Positions 1 to 7,182 of a DNA stretch of 7,192 nt are shown piece by piece. Source of the stretch: Acetobacteraceae bacterium (GTDB lineage: Bacteria; Pseudomonadota; Alphaproteobacteria; Acetobacterales; Acetobacteraceae); assembly GCA_947476855.1 (NCBI GenBank), contig CANJSR010000254.1, forward strand, positions 1 through 7,192. The letters run 5' to 3'. A program made the position numbers and the translations under genes. A model generated the notes under the pieces. The model was not told where the DNA came from. It worked only from the letters and a program-made list of their open reading frames with translations, and did not search any database. Each line of letters begins with the position of its first letter. Position 1 is the first letter of the stretch.

Positions 1-747
1 GACATGTCGGAGTATATGGAACGGCACTCGGTTTCCCGCCTGATCGGCGCGCCGCCGGGCTATGTCGGCTTCGACCAGGGCGGCATGCTGACCGACGCGA
101 TCGACCAGCATCCGCACGCCGTGCTGCTGCTGGATGAGATCGAGAAGGCGCATCCCGATCTGTTCAACATCCTGCTGCAGATCATGGATCACGGGAAACT
201 GACCGACCACAACGGCAAGACGGTCGATTTCCGGAACGTCATCCTGATCATGACCACGAACGCGGGCGCCGCCGACCTGGCCAAGGCCGCGATCGGCTTC
301 GGACGAGAGGTTCGCGTGGGTGAGGACGAGGACGCCATCAAGCGGCTGTTCACGCCGGAATTCCGCAACCGCCTGGACGCGACCATCACCTTCGCCGGCC
401 TGACGCCGGAAGTCGTGGGCATGGTGGTCGAGAAGTTCGTGATGCAGCTTGAAGCCCAGTTGGCCGACCGCAACGTCACGATCGAGCTGTCCTCGGCCGC
501 CAAGGAATGGCTGGCCGAACGGGGCTACGATCGCCTGTATGGCGCGCGTCCGCTGTCGCGCGTGATCCAGGAACACGTGAAGAAGCCGCTGGCCGAGGAA
601 CTGCTGTTCGGCAAGCTGGTGCGTGGCGGCGCGGTCAAGGTGACGCTCAAGGACGACAAGCTCGACTTCGAGATCGTCGAAGCGGCGGTTCCGGCCCTGC
701 CGAGCCCGGATGGCGGTGCGGATCGCGAGCCGGAAACGGTGGAGTGA
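1..747 (+). CDS. clpA: ATP-dependent Clp protease ATP-binding subunit ClpA, C-terminal part (5' end outside window)
   Basis: This is the C-terminal 248 residues of the AAA+ unfoldase that feeds substrates to the ClpP peptidase in the cytoplasm. The frame is open from base 1 (an Asp codon precedes the first Met), so the gene continues upstream; E. coli ClpA is about 758 residues. Counting from the Met at position 4, the D2 module shows the pore loop GYVGFDQGG (19-27), Walker B LLLDEIEKAH (41-50), sensor 1 TTNAG (84-88), the arginine-finger region FTPEFRNRLD (116-125) and sensor 2 GARPLSR (180-186). An IGF tripeptide at 97-99 sits where the ClpP-docking loop lies, which favours ClpA over ClpB or ClpV, as does the wording SRLIGAPPGYVGFDQGG. 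The last 20 or so residues form a Pro- and Asp/Glu-rich tail, probably disordered. Its stop overlaps the next start (TGATG), so the two are probably co-translated. The N domain, D1 and any clpS neighbour are not visible. Confidence 0.96.
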   Translation, partial: DMSEYMERHSVSRLIGAPPGYVGFDQGGMLTDAIDQHPHAVLLLDEIEKAHPDLFNILLQIMDHGKLTDHNGKTVDFRNVILIMTTNAGAADLAKAAIGFGREVRVGEDEDAIKRLFTPEFRNRLDATITFAGLTPEVVGMVVEKFVMQLEAQLADRNVTIELSSAAKEWLAERGYDRLYGARPLSRVIQEHVKKPLAEELLFGKLVRGGAVKVTLKDDKLDFEIVEAAVPALPSPDGGADREPETVE

Positions 748-1340
748 TGGCACACCGCGTGATGTCACGGCCGCTGCTGACCGCCGCCTGTCTCGCCACC
801 CTGGCCTTGTCCGCGCCCGCGATGGCGCAGGGCAAGCCCGGGATGACGCAGGAGGAGCGAGACCTGGAGGCTCGGGCGGCGACGTTCGGCCTTGGGGCCA
901 TCGTTGGCGTCGCGGCCTACAACATGCTGACCACCGCCGTGACCGTCGGGCTTCCCGCGGCTGCCGGTCCGGTGGTCGGCGTGGTCGGCTCGGTCGGGGC
1001 GTCGACCGCGATGGTGTGGATTCGCAACACCTATAACGGAGAGCGGACGGAGTTCTCCCAGCTCGTTCCGGTCAGTCTCGGCGCCCTGGCGGGTGTCACG
1101 GCGGGGGATGCCGTCGCCGCTGGCCTGATCGGCTATTCCCCTTTCGCCACCGCCGCCGGTGGGGTGATGCCGACCTTCGGCTTCTCCCTGGGCGGGATGG
1201 TGACCGGGCTTTACGTGTATACGACCGGCGTGATGGGCGCGCGGGCCGCGGATGCGGCGGTTGGGATCGAGCCGAAGGCGCCCCCCTCCGACTCGCCGCT
1301 CAGCTTTCGTCCCGTTGCGTTCAGGGATGTTCCGCGCTGA
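747..1340 (+). CDS. Small exported or inner-membrane protein of unknown function, coupled to clpA
   Basis: A 197-residue protein that I do not recognise. Residues 1-27 look like a Sec signal peptide: basic start (H3, R4, R8), hydrophobic core around 10-22, and an APAMA|Q signal peptidase I site after A27. A short charged stretch (34-44, QEERDLEARA) follows. Then come Gly/Ala-rich hydrophobic segments at about 45-68, 70-90, 106-128 and 136-163, with many GxxxG-type spacings (GLGAIVG, GVVGSVGA, GFSLGG), suggesting a small multi-spanning or glycine-zipper membrane protein. The tail (172-197) is polar and Pro-rich. The start at 747 is chosen because its ATG overlaps the clpA stop as TGATG and precedes the signal peptide directly; a purine-rich GGAAACGGTGGAG lies just upstream. 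A Met at residue 6 is an alternative. The 3' end overlaps the convergent metalloprotease gene by 20 bases. A role in Clp proteolysis would be guesswork. Confidence 0.82.
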   Translation: MAHRVMSRPLLTAACLATLALSAPAMAQGKPGMTQEERDLEARAATFGLGAIVGVAAYNMLTTAVTVGLPAAAGPVVGVVGSVGASTAMVWIRNTYNGERTEFSQLVPVSLGALAGVTAGDAVAAGLIGYSPFATAAGGVMPTFGFSLGGMVTGLYVYTTGVMGARAADAAVGIEPKAPPSDSPLSFRPVAFRDVPR

Positions 1341-3384
1341 CGGCCCAATGGTCGTGATGTGACATCGGCATCCAGGGGCTGCCGTGAAAGGTGGTCTCCT
1401 GGTCAGTGTAGCCCGCGGTGGGTTCGACCGTGTCCAGAGCCGGGATTTCGAATGACCCCCATAGGTCGTTGAACGGATCGCCGCTAGATGGGGACGTGTC
1501 CTCGGCGGGCGGCTCGAACGCCATGTGGGCCGCGCTGGACCCGGCCATCGGGTCGATAACATCGCCGGCGGTTGACGTGCCGCCCTCGGACGACGTGGTC
1601 CCGATCGCGTAGCCCATGGCGTTCAGCGCCGCGATGTCCGTTTCCGAATAGGTGAAGGCGATGCCGGTGCCCAGGAAGGCCGCCTGCACGTCGCTCGCCA
1701 TGGCCGGTCCCCAATCGGCCGGGTCTCCGGTCAGGGAGAAGGTGCCGAGGTTGGTCTTCCCCCCATCGAGCGAGAAATAGGTCGACCCGCTGCCCGCCGT
1801 CGCCCAGGCGCCCGGGGCGCTGTAGCGATACAGGTCGAAGCCCGTCGTTCCCCACGTATAGGACACCCGGCCGAGGGCATGGGTGATCTCATGCTGCGCG
1901 AGGCCGATCAGGTCGACCTTGCCGGCGACCGCGCGATTGTTCGGATCGTAGGTATACAGGTCCGGATTGGCCGCGAAGCCGATCGCGCCGTCCGTCAGCG
2001 CCGCGTCGGCCGCGAGCACGCCGAGAGCCTTGGCCTGCGCGCCGGGGACGAACACCTGCCGGCCGGGATCGGCCAGGTTGTCCAATGCACTCTGGATGAT
2101 CGGAGACGTGTTGTGGGCGGCCAGGGCGGTGCCGTAGTCGGCGAAGGAGCGGAACAGGCCGGTGGTGACATAGGCCTCTCCGAGGAGGCCGGCGGCCAGC
2201 GCGGTGTCACGGGCCTCGCCCCAGCCGATCTCGATGTTCACGGTGATCGGGCTGGTGATCAGCGCGTCGAAGAAGGACGCCGCGTACTGGACCGCTTGCT
2301 TGAAGGCGGCCGGAGCGAGATTGACGCTTTCGTCCCAGATCAGGTTGATGACGGGCGCACGGATCGGTTCCGGGGCGGCGGCGTCCGCGGTCTGGATGAT
2401 GACGTCGCTGCCCAGCAGAACGAGCGCGTCCTGCCAGTTGGCCTGTTCCTCGGCCGTCAGGACCAGCGTGGCGCCGGGCTCGGTCACGGTGATGGCGGTC
2501 AGGGTCCCCGCCTCGGCCAGCGCGTCCAACGTGGCCAGGGCGGCGCCGATCCGGGCCAGGGTGTCCGTGACCGTCAGGCTTGCGACGCGGGGATCGGCGG
2601 CGATGGCGGCGGCGTTGGCGGCGGAGACGGCGGTGACCGCCAGGGTCTCCTCGGGCGCGAGGCGCGACAGGACGGTGCCGTGAGTCTCGTACTGCGCCTG
2701 CGTGACGCTCAGCACATCCGTGTCGATCAGGACGATGGACGCCAGCTTGGCCAGCCCGCCGATCGTGCCGAGGTTGGCCAGGACCGTCGCGGCTGTGTCG
2801 GCGACCGCGAAGGAGACGACCTTGGCGTTGGCCTGCACGCTCGCGGCGGCCGATACCGGCACGGCCGAGACGGCGTAGGTCGCGGTGGAGGGCAGTTTGC
2901 CCAGGATCGAGGTCGCCTTGGTGAGCTGCGCATGGGTCATGCCGATGGGACCGGCATCGGTCAGCGTCACCTGGGTCAGCTTCGTGTCGTTGTTCAGCGC
3001 GTCCAGCCTGGCCGAAACATTGGTCGAACCGTCGGTGATCCGGAAGGATTTGACGCGGGAGAAGGCCTGGATGGTGTCGGCGTCGGCCGCGATGGCGCCG
3101 GTGACGATCAGCAGCTGCCGGTCCGGCAGATAGAGGATCACCCCGGCGTCAGCGAAGAACTGTGACCCCGTGATCGTCATGGTCCTGGTGTCGGACAACC
3201 GGATGGCGGTGATCTTGCCGGCGGCTGCCAACCCCTGCAGGCCGTCCAGGTATTTCCCGACATTCGCCGTGGTGTCGGAGATCGCGACGGGAACCATCGC
3301 CGGGTTGGCCGCGAAGGCCGTGACGGCGGCGGAGGCGGTCAGGGTCGTTGTCTTGCTGGTGGACGACGAGGTGGTGCGCGCCAT
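1321..3384 (-). CDS. Repeat-bearing zincin metalloprotease (NF038122-like), probably secreted
   Basis: A 687-residue protein. After a Ser/Thr-rich N-terminus come four degenerate repeats of about 80 residues (33-113, 114-191, 192-269, 270-332), then a protease-like domain from about 343. The zinc site is HEITHALGR at 498-506 (H498, E499, H502), followed by DLYRYSAPG (517-525), YFSLDGGKTNLGTF (536-549) and an end-of-domain helix SETDIAALNAMGYAI (580-594). From memory this downstream pattern marks the NF038122-type metalloprotease family of alphaproteobacteria; the name was not checked. The metzincin third-ligand position holds S508. The tail (595-687) is acidic, Pro-rich and ends with a His cluster. 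There is no Sec signal and no RTX nonapeptide, so export by a type I-like route is inference. Start 3384 is chosen because AAGGGGAG lies 6 bases upstream. Upstream in-frame starts at 3444 (ATG) and 3474 (GTG) would only add a Pro-rich leader. It may be co-transcribed with the pentapeptide gene. Confidence 0.85.
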   Translation of the reverse strand: MARTTSSSTSKTTTLTASAAVTAFAANPAMVPVAISDTTANVGKYLDGLQGLAAAGKITAIRLSDTRTMTITGSQFFADAGVILYLPDRQLLIVTGAIAADADTIQAFSRVKSFRITDGSTNVSARLDALNNDTKLTQVTLTDAGPIGMTHAQLTKATSILGKLPSTATYAVSAVPVSAAASVQANAKVVSFAVADTAATVLANLGTIGGLAKLASIVLIDTDVLSVTQAQYETHGTVLSRLAPEETLAVTAVSAANAAAIAADPRVASLTVTDTLARIGAALATLDALAEAGTLTAITVTEPGATLVLTAEEQANWQDALVLLGSDVIIQTADAAAPEPIRAPVINLIWDESVNLAPAAFKQAVQYAASFFDALITSPITVNIEIGWGEARDTALAAGLLGEAYVTTGLFRSFADYGTALAAHNTSPIIQSALDNLADPGRQVFVPGAQAKALGVLAADAALTDGAIGFAANPDLYTYDPNNRAVAGKVDLIGLAQHEITHALGRVSYTWGTTGFDLYRYSAPGAWATAGSGSTYFSLDGGKTNLGTFSLTGDPADWGPAMASDVQAAFLGTGIAFTYSETDIAALNAMGYAIGTTSSEGGTSTAGDVIDPMAGSSAAHMAFEPPAEDTSPSSGDPFNDLWGSFEIPALDTVEPTAGYTDQETTFHGSPWMPMSHHDHWAVSAEHP
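1867..1893 (-). other. Zincin active-site motif HEITHALGR
   Basis: These codons give H498-E499-I-T-H502-A-L-G505-R506 of the metalloprotease. It is a complete HExxH zinc-binding helix with its catalytic glutamate, followed by the Gly seen in HExxHxxG zincins. The residue three after that Gly is S508 where metzincins carry His or Asp, so the third metal ligand must lie elsewhere. D517 in the conserved-looking DLYRY segment is one candidate (inference). Confidence 0.85.
2389..3288 (-). repeat. Four tandem ~80-residue protein repeats within the metalloprotease gene
   Basis: Translated on the minus strand, the units start at residues 33, 114, 192 and 270, giving periods of 81, 78 and 78 residues; the last is shortened. 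Each opens with a V-x-D-T-like strand (VAISDTTANV, FRITDGSTNV, FAVADTAATV, LTVTDTLARI), followed by an LDxL helix, a K/TLTxIxLTD strand, a TxAQ-like turn, and an Ala-rich connector (for example AANAAAIAADPR). I recall similar repeats in large surface or secreted alphaproteobacterial proteins. The DNA copies have diverged, so this is an old duplication, not a recent tandem array. Confidence 0.75.
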
Positions 3385-3470
3385 TGTGGTCTCCCCTTGC
3401 TTGGGTCCTGGCGCGGGGGCCACGACCGGATTGGGAGAAGCCATAGGCCATGGCTGCTTAAGGACTGGTT
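3385..3470. other. 86-bp gap between the pentapeptide and metalloprotease genes
   Basis: It contains the metalloprotease ribosome binding site and a small inverted repeat, AGCCAT (3439-3444) and ATGGCT (3450-3455), with a five-base loop. No T-run follows it on the minus strand, so it is not a convincing intrinsic terminator. I see no strong promoter. The gap is therefore compatible with read-through from the pentapeptide gene into the protease gene. Confidence 0.5.
3391..3398 (-). promoter_or_regulatory. Ribosome binding site deciding the metalloprotease start
   Basis: Read on the minus strand, AAGGGGAG lies six bases before the ATG at 3384. It is the best Shine-Dalgarno match near this gene's 5' end and is the reason for preferring 3384 over the in-frame ATG at 3444 or GTG at 3474. 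Confidence 0.75.
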
Positions 3471-4772
3471 TCACTTTGCACGATTGCCCGGGCGCATGCG
3501 TGGGGCGGGCGGCGGCGCGACGACGGCCAGTGATGTCCCCTTCAGGTCGGCGCCCGTCAGGTTGGTGTTCTCCATGTCCGCCCCGGTCAGGTCCGCGCCC
3601 TCCATCCGCGCGTCGATCAGTTGCGCGCCGGTCAGGCGGGCATCGACCAGGCGCGCGAAGGTCAGGTTGACGGGCCAGCGCAGGCCGCCCCGGATGTCCA
3701 TGGGGGTGAGATTCGCGCTGCTGAGGTCGGCTCCGTTCAGCGCCGCCCGTTCCAGGGAGGCACCGCGCAGGTCGGCCCCCACCAGGATGGCGCCGCGCCC
3801 GTCGATCATCGCCAGGTCGGCCATCATCAGTTGCGCGCCCGACAGGTCCGCGCCCCGCAGGTCGGCATGGCTGATCACCGCGGCGCCGAGGTTGTGGCCG
3901 CGCAGGTCGAGGTTCCGCAGGTCCAGACCCGAGAGATCAGCGCGCACGCCCTCTCGCCCGCCACTGTCGACCCAGGCCTTGTGCTGCTGGAACACCGTGA
4001 CGACGTCGACATCCAGTTGGTCGACCGTGCGCGTCACCTGGGCGCGGGAGAGGTCGGCGCGTTCGGCGGTCATGCCATCGACCAGGGCGCCGAGGAGGCA
4101 GGCGTCGGAGAGGTCGGCGTCGGTGAGGTCCGCGTGGCTCAGGATCGCGCCTTCCAGCCGAGCGCCGGAGAGATTGGCGCCGACCAGCTTGGCTTTTTCG
4201 AGGTTGCACCCGGTCAGGTTGGCGCCGCGCAGGTCGGCGCCGACGAAGTTGCTGCCGGTCAGGTCGGCGTCGCGGAGGTCGACCTTGCCGAGGGAGGATC
4301 GCGCCATGCGGGCACCGGCCAGGCGGCTGCCGAACAGTTGCGCGTCGACCGCCTGGGTCGCGGCCTTGGCGCGTGTGGGCACCAGGGAGCCGGATCGTTG
4401 GGCGAGCAGCATCCCCTCCCGCATGTCGACATCGGTCAGGTCGGCGTGGCGGATGCGGGTGCGGTTGAGGATGGCGCCGCGCAGGTCCGCCTGCACCAGG
4501 ATGGCGCCGTCCAGGTTTGCGCCGGTCAGGTCGGCGCCATACAGGATCGCTCCGGTCAGGTCGCAATAGGACAGGTCGGCGTCGCGCAGGCGGGCGCCGG
4601 TCATGTCGATGCCATTGAGAAGATGGCGGGGGATGGAGATCCCGGACAGGTCGTGGAACTTCAGGGACGCGCGTATGCCGCCAGGCCGGTTGGTGGCGAA
4701 ACGGGCATGCAGAACAAGGAGTTCATGCAGCCGCGTGGGGTCGGGAGGTGGTTTGAGAACGACGTTCGCCAT
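3471..4772 (-). CDS. Pentapeptide-repeat protein with two header motifs
   Basis: A 433-residue protein made mostly of A(D/N)LxG-type pentapeptides, which in this family fold as a right-handed four-sided beta helix. Repeat blocks lie at about 38-118, 141-245 and 276-415, separated by non-repeat linkers at about 119-140 (basic, Ala-rich) and 246-275 (TVDQLDVDVVTVFQQHKAW region). Similar headers, H-x-x-aromatic then GG and R-A-x-L, precede the first block (H22, F25, R34) and the last (H264, W267, R277). There is no signal peptide or membrane segment, so it is probably cytoplasmic. The family includes gyrase-protecting DNA mimics, but this protein is about twice the length of Qnr and lacks that layout, so no target is assigned. 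The ATG at 4772 is preferred because the pentapeptide-type N-terminus begins there; its ribosome site is weak (TAGAG, 8 bases upstream), and a GTG at 4781 is possible. It is divergent from the lactonase gene and probably leads into the metalloprotease gene. Confidence 0.9.
   Translation of the reverse strand: MANVVLKPPPDPTRLHELLVLHARFATNRPGGIRASLKFHDLSGISIPRHLLNGIDMTGARLRDADLSYCDLTGAILYGADLTGANLDGAILVQADLRGAILNRTRIRHADLTDVDMREGMLLAQRSGSLVPTRAKAATQAVDAQLFGSRLAGARMARSSLGKVDLRDADLTGSNFVGADLRGANLTGCNLEKAKLVGANLSGARLEGAILSHADLTDADLSDACLLGALVDGMTAERADLSRAQVTRTVDQLDVDVVTVFQQHKAWVDSGGREGVRADLSGLDLRNLDLRGHNLGAAVISHADLRGADLSGAQLMMADLAMIDGRGAILVGADLRGASLERAALNGADLSSANLTPMDIRGGLRWPVNLTFARLVDARLTGAQLIDARMEGADLTGADMENTNLTGADLKGTSLAVVAPPPAPRMRPGNRAK
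3528..4661 (-). repeat. Pentapeptide-repeat coding array
   Basis: Codons for A(D/N)LxG units recur at 15-base spacing on the minus strand; on the plus strand this shows as recurring CAGGTCGGCGCC-like words. The array is broken around 4353-4418 and 3948-4037 by linkers. The biased composition keeps other frames open and produces long spurious antisense frames here. Confidence 0.85.
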
Positions 4773-4834
4773 GCGCCGCACTCTAGGGGCGGAAAGATGA
4801 AGGAAAGGTTGACGGAAGGGGGTTCTCCCATCCC

Positions 4835-4862
4835 TTGCCCTTCGCCCCCGCGCCGTTACGAT
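4835..4862 (+). promoter_or_regulatory. Candidate sigma-70-like promoter for the lactonase-permease pair
   Basis: TTGCCC (4835-4840) and TACGAT (4857-4862) are separated by 16 bases; each matches the consensus hexamer at four of six positions. They lie about 30 bases before the lactonase ATG, leaving a short leader that includes the ribosome site. This is pattern matching in GC-rich DNA, so it is tentative. Confidence 0.4.
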
Positions 4863-4879
4863 CCGGGCCGACCGAACCA

Positions 4880-4886
4880 GAGGGAA
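4880..4886 (+). promoter_or_regulatory. Ribosome binding site of the lactonase gene
   Basis: GAGGGAA lies six bases before the ATG at 4893. It fixes this start and argues against the much longer upstream open frame, which has no such signal and runs antisense to the pentapeptide gene. Confidence 0.7.
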
Positions 4887-4892
4887 ACGATC

Positions 4893-5833
<941 letters not shown>

Positions 5834-5834
<1 letters not shown>

Positions 5835-7111
5835 TGTTCAACCTCGCCGCCCATGGCAGTTCGGTCCGCACGGAGGTGCTGGCCGGCATCACCACCTTCC
5901 TCACGATGTCCTACATCGTGGTGGTCAATCCCGGCATCCTCGCCATCGCCGGGATCGACCATGGGGCGGCCTTCGTCGCCACCTGCCTCGCCGCCGCGAT
6001 CGGATCGGTGGCAATGGGGCTGCTGGCCAACCTGCCCTTGGCGCTCGCGCCAGGCATGGGGATCAACGCCTATTTTACCTTCGTGGTGGTCAAGGGGATG
6101 GGCATGTCGTGGGAGGTGGCGCTTGGCGCCGTCTTCCTCTCGGGTCTGCTGTTCCTGGTCGTCAGCGTCCTGCGGGTGCGGGAGTGGCTGATCAACGCCA
6201 TCCCGCTGTCGCTGAAACTGGCGATCGGGGCGGGGATCGGGCTGTTCCTGGGGATCCTCGGGATGAAGGAGATGGGGATCATCGTCGCCCATCCCGCCAC
6301 CTTCGTCACCTTGGGCAAGCTGAACGAGCCGGCGACGCTGCTGTCCTGTCTCGGGTTCCTGCTGATCGCCGGCCTGGCCGCGCGCAGGGTGTCGGGTGCG
6401 ATCCTGATCGGCATCATCGTCACCGCCCTGATCGGCATTCCGTTCGGTCTGACCACGTTCAAGGGCATCGTCGCCGCCCCGCCGTCGCTGGCCCCGACAC
6501 TGTTCCAACTGGACATCGTGGGGGCGCTGTCATTGGGCGTCGTGACGGTGGTGCTGACGTTCTTCCTGGTGGACGTGCTCGACAACACCGGCACGCTGAT
6601 CGCCACCATGCATCGGGCGGGGCTGATGCGGCCTGACGGCACCATCCCGCGGCTGCGGGAGGCTCTGATCGCCGATTCGGGCGGCGCGATGATCGGCGCG
6701 GTCCTGGGGACCAGCACCACGGTCAGCTATATCGAGAGCGCGGCCGGCATCCAGACCGGGGGCCGTACGGGGCTGACCGCCGTGGTGGTGGGGCTGCTGT
6801 TCCTGCTGACGCTGTTCTTCGCGCCGCTGGCAATGTCGATCCCGGCTTTCGCGACCGCGCCGGCCTTGGTGTTCGTGTCCTGCATGATGGCCGCGGCGCT
6901 GCGGGACGTCGATTGGGACGACGTCACCGAGTATGCGCCGTCCGTGGTGCTGGCCCTGGCGATGCCCTTCACGTTCTCGATCACGACCGGGATCGGGCTG
7001 GGCTTCATCGTCTATGCCCTGCTGAAGCTGCTGGCCGGGCGGGTGACGGAGGTGCCGGGGGCCGTGTGGGTGATCGCGGCGCTGTCGGCGGCGAAGTTCG
7101 CGTTGACGTAG
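5834..7111 (+). CDS. NCS2 permease, AzgA type (adenine/guanine/hypoxanthine family)
   Basis: A 425-residue inner-membrane transporter of the nucleobase-cation symporter-2 superfamily, AzgA branch, whose characterised members import purine bases with protons. Hallmarks are RTEVLAGITTFLTMSYIVVV (12-31), LAPGMGINAYF (71-81), FFLVDVLDNTGTL (243-255, D247 and D250), ADSGGAMIGAVLGTSTTVSY (280-299) directly followed by IESAAG with E301, and GGRTGLTAVVVG (309-320). Twelve or more hydrophobic spans fill the chain, and its length matches the family. E301 and S302 in YIESAAG correspond to residues I recall as substrate-site positions in the E. coli homologues. The start at 5834 is chosen because its ATG overlaps the lactonase stop and opens the expected N-terminus (MFNLAAHGSSVRTE); there is no strong separate ribosome site, consistent with translational coupling. 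The exact base transported cannot be decided from sequence. The stop codon sits at the edge of the repeat-like element at 7110. Confidence 0.93.
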
Positions 7112-7182
7112 AGCATGATCGGGCTGAGCGAAATTGTAGCAGCGCGTGAACCACGCGATCAAACAAGATGCTGGAGCGCTCT
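7110..7182. repeat. Candidate short dispersed intergenic repeat with hairpin
   Basis: The element begins AGAGCATGATC, overlapping the permease TAG stop, and ends GGAGCGCTCT; its ends AGAGC (7110-7114) and GCTCT (7178-7182) are inverted. Inside is a perfect six-base hairpin, and a less GC-rich stretch AAATTGTAGC (7131-7140) unlike the coding DNA. I recall alphaproteobacterial intergenic repeats with the same AGAGCATGATC opening, a central hairpin and an AAACAA...GGAGC tail. Only one copy is in the window, so repetition itself is not shown. Confidence 0.45.
7143..7157 (+). other. Hairpin CGCGTG-AAC-CACGCG downstream of the permease
   Basis: A perfect six-bp stem with a three-base loop, 32 bases after the permease stop. 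It is followed by ATCAAACAAG, not a T-run, so it is not a standard Rho-independent terminator. It could stabilise the 3' end of the transcript or be the core of the repeat element. Confidence 0.5.

Larger units (their letters stand above)
4773..4892. promoter_or_regulatory. Divergent intergenic region between the pentapeptide and lactonase genes
   Basis: This 120-bp region must hold the 5' signals of both outward-facing genes. Rightward, a sigma-70-like pair and a good ribosome site can be seen. Leftward only weak signals exist: TAGAGT at 4781-4786 on the minus strand could be a -10 box but has no good -35. I found no clear dyad operator. Confidence 0.5.

Noticed and set aside
507..746. Upstream 80-residue extension of the small membrane protein
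   Set aside because: It overlaps clpA in another frame and is Arg/Gly-rich. The signal peptide begins at the TGATG start at 747.
1..747. Assignment as ClpB or the type VI secretion ATPase ClpV
   Set aside because: The IGF ClpP-docking tripeptide and the pore-loop wording GYVGFDQGG fit ClpA. No other secretion-system gene is present.
1879..3165. 428-residue plus-strand open frame
   Set aside because: It is antisense to the metalloprotease and consists of Gly/Arg/Asp/Gln-rich shadow sequence. The minus frame has real repeats and a zinc motif.
3397..4569. 390-residue plus-strand frame rich in RSAP repeats
   Set aside because: The apparent repeats are the reverse complement of the pentapeptide codons, read in another frame.
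3528..4661. CRISPR-like or satellite array suggested by recurring CAGGTCGGCG words
   Set aside because: The spacing is 15 bases, in frame with A(D/N)LxG codons and without unique spacers. It is coding repeat DNA.
3471..4772. Qnr/MfpA-type quinolone resistance protein
   Set aside because: It is twice the usual length, interrupted by two linkers and carries header motifs. Pentapeptide repeats alone do not show gyrase binding.
3621..4892. Long plus-strand open frame continuing upstream of the lactonase, giving 737 residues in total
   Set aside because: It runs antisense through the pentapeptide gene and has low-complexity Gly/Gln/Val/Ala composition. The lactonase family begins at 4893, where there is a ribosome site.
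7143..7157. Rho-independent terminator of the permease transcript
   Set aside because: The six-bp hairpin is real but no T-run follows it.
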